Source: Aristolochia californica (lineage: Eukaryota > Streptophyta > Magnoliopsida > Piperales > Aristolochiaceae). Taken from it: DNA of 64,000 nucleotides. The stretch spans positions 29,823,619-29,887,618 of the forward strand of contig JARWKL010000008.1 of NCBI GenBank assembly GCA_029961685.1. The letters are read 5' to 3'. Every line of letters begins with the position of its first letter. The first letter of the stretch is position 1. A program made the position numbers and the translations under genes. Below are positions 1-15,100 of this stretch, piece after piece. The notes beneath the pieces were generated by a model. It was given only the letters and a program-made list of their open reading frames with translations. It was not told the origin of the DNA and did not search any database.

Positions 1-3000
1 ATTTACAAAAAGCTAACCTAACGATCATTGATGACTGTAGAGAGATTTATCAAGCGTAATGGGCTATATTTGGGAGTCAACACTTAGTTAAAAATCCCAC
101 GCTTCCCACTTTTCCCGATGATTGCAAAACCTGATATATAACAACTAAAAAGAGTTTACAGTCCCTAAAAAAAAGACACTTTTTGGAATTATATCACTCT
201 AAATTTATGCATTGTGCATTTCCATTTAAGATGTATACTTTTTTCTTAAATCAAAACTTGATTTTTCACTTTCCTTTCATCACGTAAACAAAAAAATAGA
301 CAAAAGGCAAATAGATCACAACAAAATGAAAATTTCATTTAAAAAAACTAAAAAGGGTTTACAATCTGTAAAAATAACAGAATATTTTTGGAATTATCTC
401 TCTCTACATTTGTGCATTGTGCATTTCCATTTTAGATCTATACTTTTTTCTTAAATCAAAACTTGAGTTTTCACTTTCCCCTTCATCTCGAAAAAAAAGT
501 AGATAAAAGGCAAATAGATCACAACAAAATGAAAATTTTAGAGTTTATGTAGAGAATGAATTTAAAGAAATAACAAATGTAAGTAAAAAAAATTTATTCA
601 CACCACGCAAATGAACACAAAAGTTTTGTTATACAAGTTGAAGAAATTCCACTAGTTCAACCACAATAGCTCAGAATTTAATAAGAAAGAGATTTTTCTA
701 CACATGTTTTAAAAAATGGATATGCATTCTTGAAACATGTTAAAGATGCAAATGACTTATGGGTCCAAAACTTTTAAAGAGAATAACATTAAATTCGCAA
801 GTGAACATGCAGTGGGATATTTACAAGAGTCAAACAAGCAATTACTTTGCGCATTAACAAAAAGTTGAGCAAACGATCATAGATCACTGTAAAGTGATTT
901 ATCATGGGTAATGGGCCATATTTTTGTAAGGAATGACTTATGGATTGGGAATCAACACTCAGTTAAAAATCCCCCGCCTCCCCCTTTTCCCGACGATTGT
1001 AAAACCTGATATATAAAAACTAAAAAGAGTTTACAATTCCTCAAAATTACAGACACTTTTTGGAAGTATCTCTCCCTACATTTTTGCATTGTGCATTTCT
1101 ATTTTAGATATATACTTTTTTCAGAAATCAAAACTAGAGTTTTCACTTTCCCTTCATCTCGTAAACAAAAAAATAGAAAAAAGGCAAACTGATCACTACA
1201 AAATGAAAATTTAGAGTTGATGAATGGAAAGAATTAAAAGCAATAAAAAATGTAAGTAAAGAAAATTTATTAACACACCACAAATGAACACAAAAGTTTT
1301 GTTATCCAAGTTTGGGAAATTCCACTACTTCAACCCAAATAGCTCGGAATTTTTTAAAAAAGAGATTTTTCTACACATGTTTTAAAAAATGGATACGCAT
1401 GCTTGAAACAAGTTAAAGATGCAAATGAACTATAGATCCAAACCTTTTAATGATAATAACAATAAATTCCCAAGTGCACGTGCGGTGGGATATTTACCCG
1501 AGTCAAATAAGCTATTATTTTGCCCATTTACAAAAAGCTGACCTAATGATCATAGATGATTATAAAGTGATTTATCATGTATAACGGGCTATATTTTTGA
1601 AAGGAATGACTTATGTATTGGGAGTCAACACTCACTTAAAAATCACCCGCCTCCTCGTTTTCCCGAAAATTGCAGAACTTAGGGAATTGCAATCCCTAAA
1701 AATTACAGAATTTTTTTGGAATTATCTCTCTCTACATTTGTGCATTGTGCATTTCCATGTTAGATGTATACTTTTTTCTTAAATAAAATCGAGTTTTGAC
1801 TTTCCCTTCATCTCGTAAAAAAAAAGAGATAAAAGACAAATAGATCACAACAAAATAAAAATTTTAGAGTTTATGAATGGAAAGAATTTAAAGCAATGAC
1901 AGATGTAAATCAAGAAAATTTATTCACACACCACAAATGAACACAAGTTTTGTTATACAAGTTTTTGAAATTCCACTAGTTTAACCCTAATAGCTCAAAA
2001 TTTTATAAGAAAATGATTTTTCTACACGTTTTAAAAAATGGATATCCATGCTTGAAACATGTTAAAGATCCAAATGACCTATGGATCCAAACATTTTAAA
2101 GATAATAACATTAAATTCCCAAGTGAACGTTCAGTGGGATATTTACCCGATTCAAACAAGCCATTATTTTGCCCATTTACAAAAAGTTGTTGTAACGATC
2201 ATAGATGATTGTATAGTGATTTATCTTGCGTAACGGGCTGTGTTTTGGTCAGGAATGACTGATGGATTGGGTGTCAACTCTTAGTTAAAAATCTTCTCCC
2301 TCCCCCTTTTCCCGACGATTGAAAACTTTATATATAAAAAAAAAAAGAGTTTAAAATCCCTAAAAATTACAGCCACTTTTTGGAATCATGTCTCTATACA
2401 TTTGTGCATTGTGCATTTCCATTTTAGATGTATACTTTTTTTATTAAATCAAAACTTGAGTTTTCACTTTCCCTTCATCTCGCAAACTAAAAAAGAGATA
2501 AAAGCCAAATAGATCATTACAAAATGAAAATTTATAGTTTATCTAAGGAAAGAATTTAAAGCAATAAAAAATTTAATTAAAGAAAATTTATTCATGCACT
2601 ACAAATGATACGAAAAGTTTTGTTATCCAAGTTTGGGAAGTTCCATTAGTGCAACCCTAATTGCTCGGAATTTTATAAGAAAAAGATTTTTGTACACATG
2701 TTTTAAAAAATTGATATGCATGTTTGAAACATGTTAAAGATAAAAATGAACTATGGATCCAAACATTTTAAAGAGAATAACATTAAATTCCCAAGTGAAT
2801 GTGCGGTGGAAAATTTACTCGAGTCAAACATGCCATTATTTTCCCATTTACAAAAAGCTGACTTACGATCATAGATGATTGTAAAGTGATTTATCTTGCA
2901 TAACAGGCTATATTTTTGTAAGAAATGACTTATGGATTGGGAGTCAACACTCAGTTAAAAATCCCCCGCCTCCCCATTTTCCCGACGATTGCAGAGCCTG

Positions 3001-5779
3001 ATATATAAAAAACTAAAAAGTGTTTACAATCCCTAAAAATTACAAACACTTTTTGGAATTATCTCTCTCTAAAATTGTCCATTGTGCATTTTCACTTTAG
3101 ATGTAAACTTTTTTCTTAAATCGAAATTTGAGTTTTCACTTTCCCTTCATCTCATTAACAAAAAAAGAGATAAAAGGCAAATAGATAACAAAAAAAAAAT
3201 GAAAATTTTAGAGTTTATGTATGGAAATAATTTAAAGCAATAACAAATGTATGTAAAGAAAATTTAATCTCACACCACAAATAAACACAAAAGTTTTGTT
3301 ATCCTAGTTTGGGAAATTCCACTGGTTCAAACCTAATAGCTCGGAACACATGTTTTAAAAAATGGATATGCATGCTTGAAACATGTTAAAGATGAAAATG
3401 ACCTATGGATCCAAATCTTTGGAAGAGTATAACATTAAAATTCCCAAGTGAACATATGGTGGGATATTTACCCGAGTCAAACAAGCCATTATTTTGCCCA
3501 ATTACAAAAAGCTGACCTAACGATCATAGATGATTGTTAAGTGATTTATCATGCGTAACGGGCTATATTTTGTAAGGAACAACTTATGGACTGGGAGTCA
3601 ACACTCAGTTAAAAATCTCCCGCCTCCCCCATTTTTCGACGGTTGCAGAACCTGATATATAAAAACTAAAAAGAGTTTACAATCCCTAAAAATTACAGTC
3701 ACATTTTGGAATTATATCTCTCTCCATTTGTGTATTGTGCATTTCCTTTTCAGATGTATACTTTTTCCTTAAATCAAAACTTGAGTTTTCACTTTCCCTT
3801 CATCTCGTAGACAAAAAAAGAGAAAAAAGGCTAATAGATCACAACAAAATGAAAATTTTAGAGTTTATGTATGGAAATAATTTAAAGCAATAACAAATTT
3901 TAGTAAAGAAAATTTATTCTCACACAAAAAATGAACACAAGAAGTTTTGTTATTCAAGTTTTGGAAATTCCACTAGTTCAACCCTAATAGCTCAAAATTT
4001 TAAAAGATAGAGATTTTTCTACACATGTTTAAAAAAATGGATATGCATGCTTGAAAAATTTTAAAGATAATAACATTAAATTCCCAAGTGAACATTCGGT
4101 GGGATATTTACCCAAGTCAAACAAGCCATTACTTTGCCTATTTACAAAAGGCTGACCAAACGATCATTGATGATTGTAAAGTGATTTATCATGCGTAACG
4201 GGCTAGATTTTTGTAAGGAATGACTTATGGATTAGGATTCAACACTCAATTAAAAATCCCTGACCTCCCACTTTTCCTGATGATTGCAAGACCTGATATA
4301 TAAAAGCTTAAAAGAGTTCACAATCCCTAAAAATTACAGACACCTTTTGGAATTATCTCTCTCTACATATGTGCATTGTGCATTACCATTTTAGATGAAT
4401 ACTGTTTTCATAAATCAAAACTTGAGTTTTCACTTTCCCTTCATCTCGTAAAAAAAAAAGAGATAAAAGGCAAATAGATCATAGAAAAATGAAAATTTTA
4501 GAGTTTCTGTATGGAAAAAATTTAAAGCAATAAAAAATGTAAGTAAAGAAAATTTATTCACACACCACAAATGAACAGAAAAGTTTTGTTATCCAAGTTG
4601 GGGAAATTCCACTTGTTCAAACCTAAAAGCTCAAAATTTTATAAGAAAGAGAATTTTCTACACATGTTTAAAAAAATGGATATGCATGCTTGAAACATAT
4701 TAAAGATGCAAATGACCTATGGATCCAAACCGTTTAAAGATAATAACATTAAATTCCCAAGTGAACGTGCGGTGGGATATTTACCCAAGTCAAATAACCC
4801 ATTATTTTACCCATTTACAAAAATTTGACCTAACGATCATAGATGATTATAAAGTGATTTATCATGCATAATGGGCTATATTTTTGTAAGGAATGACTTA
4901 TGGATTCGGAGTCCACCTTAGTTAAAAATCCCTCGCCTCCCCCTTTTCCCGATGATTGCAGAACTTGTTATATAAAAACTAATAATAGTTTACAATCCCT
5001 GAAAATTACAGACTTTTTTTGGAATTATCTCTCTCTACATTTGTGCATTGTGCTTTTCCATTTTAGATGTATACTTTTTTCTTAAATCTAAACTTGAGTT
5101 TTCTCTTTCCCTTTAACTCGTCATAAAAAAGAGATAAAAGGACAATAGATCACAACAAAATTTTAGCGTTTATGTCTCGAAAGAATTTAAAGCAATAATA
5201 AAAGTAAGTAAATAAAATTTATTCAAACACCACAAATGAAAACAAAAGTTTTGTTATCCAAGTTGGGGAAATTCTACCAGTTCAACCCTAATAGCTCGGA
5301 ATTTTATAAGAGAGATTTTTCAACACATGTTTTAAAAAATGGATATGCATCCTTGAATCATGTTAAAGATGTGAATGACCAATGTATCCAAACATTTTAA
5401 AAACAATAACATTAAATTCCAGAGTGAACGTTCGGTGGGATATTTACCTGAGTCAAACAAGCCACTATGTTGCCCATTTACAAAAAGCTGACCTAACTAT
5501 CATAGATGATTGTAAAGGGATTTATCATGCATAACGGGCTATATTTTTCTAAGGAATCACTTATGGATTGGGAGTCAACACTCAATTAAAAATCCCTCGC
5601 CTCCCCCTTTTTGTGATGATTGCAGAACCTGAAATATAAAAACAAAAAAGTGTTTACAATCCCTAAAAATTATAGACACTTTTAAGAATTTTCTCTTTCT
5701 AAATTTTTGCATTGTGCATTTCAATTTTAGATGTATACTTTTTTCTTAAATAAAAACTTGAGCTTTCACTTTCACTTCA

Positions 5780-7040
5780 TCTCATATACAAAAAAAGAGA
5801 TAAAAGGCAAATAATTCACAACAAAATGAAAATTTTAGTGTTTATGTATGGAAAGAGTTTAAAACAATAACAAATGTTAGTAAAGAAAATTTATTCACAC
5901 ACCACAAATGAACACTAAAGTTTTGATATCCAAGTTTGGAAAATTTCACTAGTTGAACCCTAATAGCTCGGAATTTTTTAGGTAAGAGATTTTACTACAC
6001 ATGTTTTAAAAAATGGATATGCAAGTTTGAAACATGTTAAAGATGCAAATGACCTATGGATCGAAACCTTTTAAGGACAATAAGTGAACATTCGGTGGGA
6101 TATTTACCCGAGTCAAACAAGCCATTATTTTGCCCATTTACAAAAGGCTGACCTACCGATCATAGATGAATACAAACTAGCTATATTTTTGTAACGAATG
6201 ACGTATGGATTGGGAGTCAACACTCAGTTAAAAATCCCCCGCCTCCTCCTTTTCCCGACGATTGCAAAACTTGATATATAAAAAATAAAAAGAGTTTACA
6301 ATCCCTAAAAATTACAATCGCTTTTTGGAATTATCTCTCTCTACTTTTTTGCATTGTGCATTTCGATTTTAGAAATAAACTTTTTTCTTAAATCAAAACT
6401 TGAGTTTTCACTTTCCCTTCATCTCGTATACAAAAAAAGAGATAAAAGGCAAATAGATCACAACAAAATAAAAATTTTAGAGTTTGTGTATGGAAAGAGT
6501 TTAAAGCAATAACAAATGTTAGTAAAGAAAATTTATTCACACACCACAAATGAACATTAAAGTTTTATTATCCAAGTTTTGAAAATTCCACTAGTTCAAC
6601 CCTAATAGCTCAAAATTCTATAGGAAAGAGATTTTTTTACACATGTTTTAAAAAATGGGTATGCAAGCTCGAAACATGTTAAAGATACAAATGACCTATG
6701 GATCCAAACCTTTTAAAGACAATAAGTGAACGTTAGGTGGGATATTTACCCGAGTCAAACAAGCCATTATTTTGCCCATTTACAAAAGGCTGACCTGCCG
6801 ATCATAGATGAATGTAAACTGGCTATATTTTTTTTAGGAATGACCTATGGATTGGGAGTCAACACTCAGTTAAAAATCCCCCGCCTCCCCCTTTTCCCGA
6901 CGTTTGTAAAACTTGATATATAAAAAATAAAAAGAGTTTACAATCCCAAAAAATTATAGTGGCTTTTTGGAATTATCTCTCTATTTTGTGCATTGTGCTT
7001 TTCCATTTTAGAAATAAACTTTTTTCTTAAATCAAAACTT
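5780..7040. repeat. Recently duplicated adjacent monomer pair
   Basis: The units at about 5780-6420 and 6420-7040 share rare features absent from most other units: the ATTAAATTCCCA segment is missing so that GACAATAAGTGAACGTT-like sequence follows CCTTTTAA, the GTGATTTATCATGCGTAAC segment is missing (ATGAATxxAAACTxGCTATA), AAAGGCTGACCTxCCGATC occurs in both, TTAGAAATAAAC replaces TTAGATGTATAC, and both read TGGAAAGAGTTTAAA. Units here are about 642 bp because of these shared deletions. A one-unit duplication is the simplest reading. Confidence 0.85.
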
Positions 7041-7734
7041 GAGTTTTCACTTTCCCTTCATCTCGTAAACAAAAAAAAGAGATAAAAGGCAAATAGATAA
7101 CAACAAAAGGAAAATTTAAGAGTTTATGTATGGAAATAATTTAAAGCAATAAAAAATGTAACAAAATAAAATTTTTTCAAACACCACAAATGAACACAAA
7201 ATTTTTGTTTTCCAAGTTTGGGAAATTCCAATAGTTCAACCCTAATAGCTCGGAATTTTATAAGAAAGAGATTTTTCTACACATGTTTTAAAAAATGGAT
7301 ATGCAAGCTTGGAACTTGTTGAAGATGCAAATGACCTATGGATCCAAACCTTTTAAAGATAATAACATTAAATTCCCAAGTGAACGTTCGGAGGGATAAT
7401 TTTTCTGAGTCAAACAAGCTATTATTTTGACCATTTACAAAATGATGACCTAACGATCATAGATGATTGTAAAGTTATTTTTCATGCATAACGGGCTATA
7501 TTTTTGTAAGGAATGACTTATGGATTGGGAGTCAACACTCAGTTGAAAATCCACCGCCTCCCCCTTTTCCCGACGATTGCATAACCTGATAAATAAAAAC
7601 TAAAAAAGTTTACAATCCCTAAAAATTACAGACACTTTTTGGAATTATTTACCTCTTTATTTTTGCATTGTGCATTTTCATTTTAGATGTATACTTTTTT
7701 CTTTAATCAAAACTTGAGTTTTCACTTTTCCTTC

Positions 7735-8600
7735 ATCTCGTAAACAAACAAATAGAAAAAAGGCAAATAGATCACTACAAAATGAAAATTTTAGAGTTTA
7801 TGTATGGAAAGATTTTAAAGCATTAAAAAATATTAGTAAAGAAAATTTATTCACACACCACAAACGAACACAAAAGTTTTGTTATCCAAGTTTGGGAAAA
7901 TTCCACTAGTTCAACATTAATAGCTAAGAATTTTATAAGAAAGATATTTTTATACACATGTTTTAAAAAAGGATATGCAAGCTTGAAACTTGTTAAAGAT
8001 GCAAATGACATATGGATCCAAACCTTTTAAACATAATAACATTAAATTCCCAAGTGAACGTGCGGTGCGATATTTACTCGAGTCAGACAAGCCATTAATT
8101 ATCCCATTTACAAAAAGCTGACCTAACGATCATACATGATTGTAAAGTGATTTATCATGCGTAACGGGTAATATTTTTGTAAGGAATGACTTATGGTTTG
8201 CGAGTCAACACTAAGTTTAAATCCCCCGCATCCTCCTTTTCCCGACAATTGAAGAACATGATATCTAAAAAACTAAATAGACTTTACAATCTCTAAAAAT
8301 TACCGACAGTTTTTGGAATGATCTCTCTCTATATTTGTGCATTGTGTATTTAAATTTTAGATGTATACTTTTTTCTTAAATAAAAACTTGAGTTTTCACT
8401 TTCCCTTCATCTCGCAAAAAAAAAAAAAAAAGATAAAAGGCAAATAGATCACAACAAAATGAAAATTTTAGAGTTTATGTATGGAAAGAATTTAAAGCAA
8501 TAACAAATGTAAGTAAATAAAATTTATTCACACACCACAAATGAACACAAAAGTTTTGTTGTCCAAGTTTGGGAAATTCCACTAGCCCAACCCTATTAGC
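7735..8600. repeat. Local duplicate, copy 1 (about 1.3 monomers)
   Basis: This stretch is unusually similar to 9090-9955, offset by about 1354 bp or two monomers. Shared markers are the A-tract followed by ATAGAAAAAAGG, ATCACTACAAAATG, AAGCATTAAAAAATATTAG, ACCACAAACGAACA, AGACATATGGATCC-type wording, CATTAATTATCCCATTT, ATCATACATGATT, CACTAAGTT, GACAATTGAAGAAC and CTAGCCCAACCCT. Adjacent units lack these markers, so a dimer-scale duplication is indicated. Confidence 0.85.
8416..8431. repeat. Expanded poly-A tract (16 A)
   Basis: The A-tract that follows CATCTCG in each monomer, usually 7-8 A, is 16 A long here. It probably reflects replication slippage. Confidence 0.9.
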
Positions 8601-9089
8601 TCAAAATTTTATAAGAAAGAGATTTGTTAAGACTTGTTTTAAAAAAATGGATATGCATACTTGAAACATGTGAAAGAAGAAAATGACCTATGGATCCAAA
8701 CCTTTTAAAGATAGTAACATTAAATTCCCAGGTGAACGTGCGGTGGGATATTTACCCAAGTCAGACAAGCCATTATTTTGCCCATTTACAAAAAGCTGAC
8801 CTAATGATCATTGATGATTGTAAAGTAATTTATCATGCCTTATGGGCTATATTTTTATAAGGAATGACTTATGGATTGGGAGACAACACTCAGTTAAAAA
8901 TCCCCTGCATCCCCCGTTTCCCGACGATTGCAGAACATATATATTAAAAACTAAAAAGAGTTTACAATCCCTAAAAATTACAGACACTTTTTTGGAATTA
9001 TCTCTCACTACGTTTGTGCATTGTGCGTTTCCATTTTAGATGTGTACTTTTTTCTTAAATCAAAACTTGAGTTTTCACTTTCCCTTCAT

Positions 9090-9955
9090 CTCGTAAACAA
9101 AAAAATAGAAAAAAGGCAAATAGATCACTACAAAATGAAAATTTTAGAGTTTATGTATGGAAAGAATTTAAAGCATTAAAAAATATTAGTAAAAAAAATT
9201 TATTCACACACCACAAACGAACATAAGAGTTTTTTTATCCAAGTTTGGGAAAATTTTACTAGTTCAACATTAATAGCTCAGAATTTTATAAGAAAGAGAC
9301 TTTTCAACACATATTTTAAAAAAAGGATATGCATGCTTGAAACTTGTTAAAGATTGAAATGACATATGGATCCAAACCTTTTAAAGATAATAACTTTAAA
9401 TTCCCAAGTGAACGTGCGGTGGGATATTTACCCGAGTCGGACAAGCCATTAATTATCCCATTTACAAAAAGCTGACCTAACGATCATACATGATTTTAAA
9501 GGGATTGGTCATGCGTAACGGGCTATATTTTTTTAAGGAAGGACTTATGGATTGGGAGTCAACACTAAGTTAAAAATCCCCTGCATCCCCCTTTTCCTGA
9601 CAATTGAAGAACTTGATATATAAAAAACTAAATAGAGTTTATAATCCCTAAAAATTATAGACACTTTTTGGAATTATCTCTCTCGATATTTGTGCCTTGT
9701 GCATTTACATTTTAGATCTATACATTTTTCTTAAATCAAAATTTGAGTTTTCACTTTCCGTTCATGTCGCAAATAAAAAAAGAGACAAAAGGATAATAGA
9801 TCACAACAAAATAAAAATTTTAGAGTTTATGTATGGAAATAATTTAAAGCAATAACAAATGTAAGTAAAGAAAATTTATTCACGCACCACAAATGGACAC
9901 AAAAGTTTTGTTATCCAAGTTTGGGAAATTCCACTAGCCCAACCCTAATAGCTCA
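9090..9955. repeat. Local duplicate, copy 2 (partner of 7735-8600)
   Basis: This is the second copy of the two-monomer-spaced duplication. It retains AAGCATTAAAAAATATTAG, CATTAATTATCCCATTT, ATCATACATGATT, CACTAAGTT and CTAGCCCAACCCT. It differs from the first copy by scattered substitutions, for example AGTCGGACAAG against AGTCAGACAAG. The edges are approximate because flanking satellite is also homologous. Confidence 0.83.
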
Positions 9956-12199
9956 GAATTTTATTAGAGAGATTTTTTTACAGATGTTTTAAAAAATGGA
10001 TATGCATGCTTGAAATATGTTAAAGTTGAAAATGACCTTTGGATCTAATCCTTTTAAAGGGTATAACATTAAATTCCCAAGTAAACGTGCCATGGGATAT
10101 TTACCGGAGTCAAACAAGCCATTATTTTGTCCATTTACAAAAAGCTGACTTAACGGTCATAGATGATTGTAAAGTGATTTATCATGCATAATGGGCTATA
10201 TTTATGTAAAGAATGACTTATGGATTCGGAGTCAACACTCAGTTAAAAATCCCTCGCCTCCCCCATTTCCCGACGATTGCAGAACTTGGTATAGAAAAAA
10301 CTAAAAAGAGTTTACAATCCCTAAAAATTACAGACACATTTTGGAATTATCTCTCCCTAAATTTGTGCATTGTGCATTTCCATTTTAGATGTATACTTTA
10401 TTCTTAAATAAAAACTTGAGTTTTCACTTTCCCTTAAGCTCGTAAAAAAAATATGGGATAAAAGGCAAATAGATCACAACAAAATGAAACTTTTAGAGTT
10501 TATTTATGGAAAGAATTTAAAGCAATAACAAATGTAAGTAAATAAAATTTATTCTCACACCAGAAATGAACACAAAAGTTTTATTACCCTAGTTTGGGAA
10601 ATTCCACTACTTCTACCTTGATAGGTCGAAATTTTATAAAAAAGAGATTTTTCAACACATGTTTCAAAAAATGGATGTCCATGCTTGAAACATGTTAAAG
10701 ATGCAAATGACCTAGGGATCCAAACCTTTTAAAGAGAATAACATTAAATTCCCAAGTAAACGTGTAGTAGGATATTTACTCGAGTAAAAAAAGCCATTAT
10801 TTGCCCATTTACAAAAAGCTGACCTAACGATCATAGATGATTTTAAAGTGAATTATCATGCGTAACGGGCTATATTTATGTAAGGAATGACTTATGGATT
10901 GGGAGTCAACACTCAGTTAAAAATCTCTCGCCTACCCCTTTTTCTGACGATTGCAGAACCGGATATATATAACAAACTAAAAAGAGTTTACAATCTCTAA
11001 AAATTAAAGATGCTTTTTGGAATTATCTCTCTCTACATTTGTGTATTGTGTATATCCATTTTAGATATATACTTTTTTCTTAAATTAAAACTTGAGTTAT
11101 CACTTTCCCTTCATCTCGTGAACACAAAAAGAGATAAAAGGCAAATAGATCACAACAAAATGAAAATTTTAGAGTTTATTTATGGAATGAATTTAAAGAA
11201 ATAACAAATGTAAGTAAAGAAAATTTATTAAGATTCCACAAAAGAACACAAAATTTTTGTTATCCAAGTTTGAGAAATTCCACTAGTTCAACCCTAATAG
11301 CTCGGAATTTAATAAGAAAGAGATTTTTCTACACATGTTTTAAAAAATGGATAAGCATGCTTGAAACATGTTAAAGATACAAATGACCTATGGATCAAAA
11401 CCTTTTGAAGAGAATAACATTAAATTACCTAGTTAACACATGGTGGGATATTTACCTGAGTCAAACAAGCCATTATTTTGCCCATTGACAACAAGCAGAC
11501 CTAACGATCATATATGATTGTAAACTGATTTATCATGTGTAACAGCCTATTTTTTTTTAAGGAATGACTTATGGATTGGGAGTCAACCCTCAGTTAAAAA
11601 TCCCCCGCCTCCCCTTTTCCTGAAAATTGCAGAACCTGATATATTAAAAACTAAATAGAGTTTACATTCCCTAAAAATTACAGATAGTTTTTGTAATTAT
11701 CTCTCTCTACATTTGTGCATTGTGCATTTACATTTTAGATGTATACTTTTTTCTTATATCAAAACTTGAGTTTTCACTTTCCCTTCATCTTGTAAACAAA
11801 AAAAGAGATAAAAGGCAAACAAATTACCACAAAATGAAAATTTTAAAGTTTATGTATGGAAAAAATTCAAAGCAATAGTAAATGTAAGTAAAGAAATTTT
11901 TTTCACATACCACAAATGAACACAAAAGTTTTGTTACCCAAGTTAGGGAAATTCGACTAGTTCATCCCTTATAGCACGGAATTTTATAAGAAAGAGATTT
12001 TTCTACACATGTTTTGAAAAATGGATATGCATGCTTGAACCATGGTAAAGATGCAAATGACATATGCATCCAAACCATTTAAAGAGAACCAAATTAAATT
12101 CTCAAGTGAAAGTGCGGTGGGATATTTACCCGAGTCAAACAAGCCATTATTTTACCAATTTACAAAAATCTGACCTGAAGATCATAGATGACTGTAACG

Positions 12200-15100
12200 T
12201 GATTTATCATGCATAACGGGCTATATTTTGTAAGGAATGACTTATGGATTGGGAGTCAACACTCAGTTAAAAATCCCCCTCCTCCCCCTTTTCCCGACGA
12301 TTGCAGAACCAAATATATAAAGACAAAAAAGAGCTTACAATCCCTAAAAATTGGAGACACTTTTTGGAATTATCTCTCTGTACATTTGTGCATTGTGCAT
12401 TTCAATTTTAGATTTATACTTTTTTCTAAAATCAAACTTGAGTTTCACTTTCCCTTCATATCGTAAACAAAAAAAGAGATAAAAGACAAATAGATCACAA
12501 CAAAATAAAAATTTTAGAGTTTATGTATGGAAAGAATTTAGAGAAGTAACAAATGTAAGTAAAGAAAATTTATTCACACATCACAAATATACACAAAAGT
12601 TTTGTTACCAAGTTTTGGAAATTTCAGTAGTTCAACCCTAATAGCTCGGAATTTTATAAGAAAGATTTTTCTACACATGTTTTAAAAAAATGATATGCAT
12701 GCTTGAAACATGTTAAAGATGCAAATGACATATGGATCCAAAGCTTTTCAAGAGAATAACATTAAATTCCCAAGTGAAAGTGTGGTGGGATATTTACCCG
12801 AGTCAAACAAGCCATTATTTATCCCATTTACAAAAAACATACCAAAAGATAATAGATGATTGTAAAGTGATTTATCATGCATAACGGGCTATATTTTTGT
12901 AAAGAATGACTTATGGATTGGAGTCAACACTCAGTTAAACATCCCCCGCCTCCCCCTTTTTCTGACAATTACAAAACCTGATATACAAAAACTAAAAAGA
13001 CTTTACAATCAATAAAAAATTACAGAAACTTTGCGAATTATCTCTCTCTACATTTGTGCATTGTTCATTTCCATTTTAGATGTATACTTTTTTCTTAAAT
13101 CAAAACTTGAGTTTTCACTTGCCCTTCATCTCATGAACAAAAAAAGAGAAAAAAGGTAAATAGATCACAACAAAATGAAAATTTTAGAGTTTATGTATGG
13201 AAATAATTTAAAGCAATAACAAATGAAAGGAAAGAAAATTTTTCCACACACCATAAATGATCACAAAAGTTTTGTTATCCAAGTTTGGGAAATTCCACTA
13301 GTTCAACCCGAATAGCTCTTAATTTTTTATGGAAGAGATTTTTCTACACATGTTTTAAAAAATCGATTTGCATCCTTGAAACATGTTAAAGATGAAAATG
13401 ATCTATGGATCCACACCTTTTAAATATAATAACATTAAATTCACATGTGAACGTGCGGTGGGGTATTTACTCGAGTCAAACAAGCCATTATTTTGCCTAT
13501 TTACAAAAAGCGAGCCTAACGATCATAGATGACTGTGAAGTGATTTATCATACGTAACAGGCAATATTTTTGTAAGGAATGACTTATGGATCGGGAGTCA
13601 ACACTCAGTTAAAAATCCCCCGCCTCTCCTTTTTCCCAATGATTGCAGAACCTGATATATAAAAACTAAAAAGAGTTTACAATCCCTAAAAATTACCGAC
13701 AGTTTTTGGAATTATCTCACTCTTCATTTGTGCATTGTGCATTTGAATTTTACATGTATACTTTTTTCTTTAATCAAAACTTGAGCTTTCACTTTCCCTT
13801 CTTCTCGTAAACAAAAAAAGAGATAAAAGGCAAATAGATCACAACAAAATGAAAATTTTACAGTTTATGTATGGAAAGAATTTAAAGCAATAAATATTGT
13901 AAGTAAAGTAAATTTATTCACACACCACAAATGAACACAAAAGTTTTGTTATCTAAGTTTGGGAAATTCCACTAGTGCAACCCTTATAGCTCGGAATTTT
14001 ATAAAAAAGAGATTTTTCTACAAATGTTTTAAAAAATGGATATGCATGCTTGAAACATGTTAAAGATGCAAATGACCTACGGATCCAAACCTTTTAAAGA
14101 GAATAACATCAAATTCCCAAGTGAACGTGTGGTGGGATATTTACCCGAGTCAAACAAGCCATTATTTTGCCTATTTACAAAAAGCTGACCTAACGATCAT
14201 AGATGAAAAAAAGCGATTTATCATAGGTAACGGGTTATATTTTTATAAGGAATGACTTATGGATTGGAGTCAACACTCAGTTAAAATTCCTCCGCCTCCC
14301 CCTTTTCCCGACGATTGCAGAACCTGATATATAAAAACTAAAAAGACTTTACAATCCGTAAAAATTACTGAAACGTTTTGGAAATAAAATTCAAAACTTG
14401 AGTTTTCACTTGCCTTTCACATCGTAAACAAAAAAAAAAGATAAAAGGCAAATAGTTCACAACAAAATGAAAATTTTAGAGTTAATGTATGAAAAGAATT
14501 TAAAGCAGTAATAAATGTAAGTAAATAAAATTTATTCACACACCACAAATGAACACAAAAGTTTGTTATCCAAGTTTGGGAAATTCCACTAGTTAAACCC
14601 TTATAGCTCGAATTTTATAAGAAAGAGATTTTTCTTCACCTGTTTTAATAAATGGATATGCATGTTTGAAACAAGTTAAAGATGCAAATGACCTATGGAT
14701 GCAATCATAATAAAGAGAATAATATTAAATTCCCAAGTGAACGCTAAACCCATTTAATAAACCTGACCTAACGAACATAGATGACTGTAAAGTAATTTAT
14801 CATGTGTAACAGACTATATTATTGTAAGGAATGGCTTATGGATTGGGAGTCAACACTCAGTTAAAAATCCCCCTTCTTCCTCTTTTCCCAACAATTGCAG
14901 AACCTGATATATAAAAACTAAAAAGACTATACAATCCCTAACAATTACAAAAACATTTTGAAATTATCTCTCTCTACATTTGTGCATTGTGCATTTCCAT
15001 TTTGGATGTAAACTTTTCTTTAATAAAACTTGAGTTTTCACTTTCCCTTCATCATATAAACAAAAAAAGAGATAAAAGGCAAATAGATCACTACAAAACG

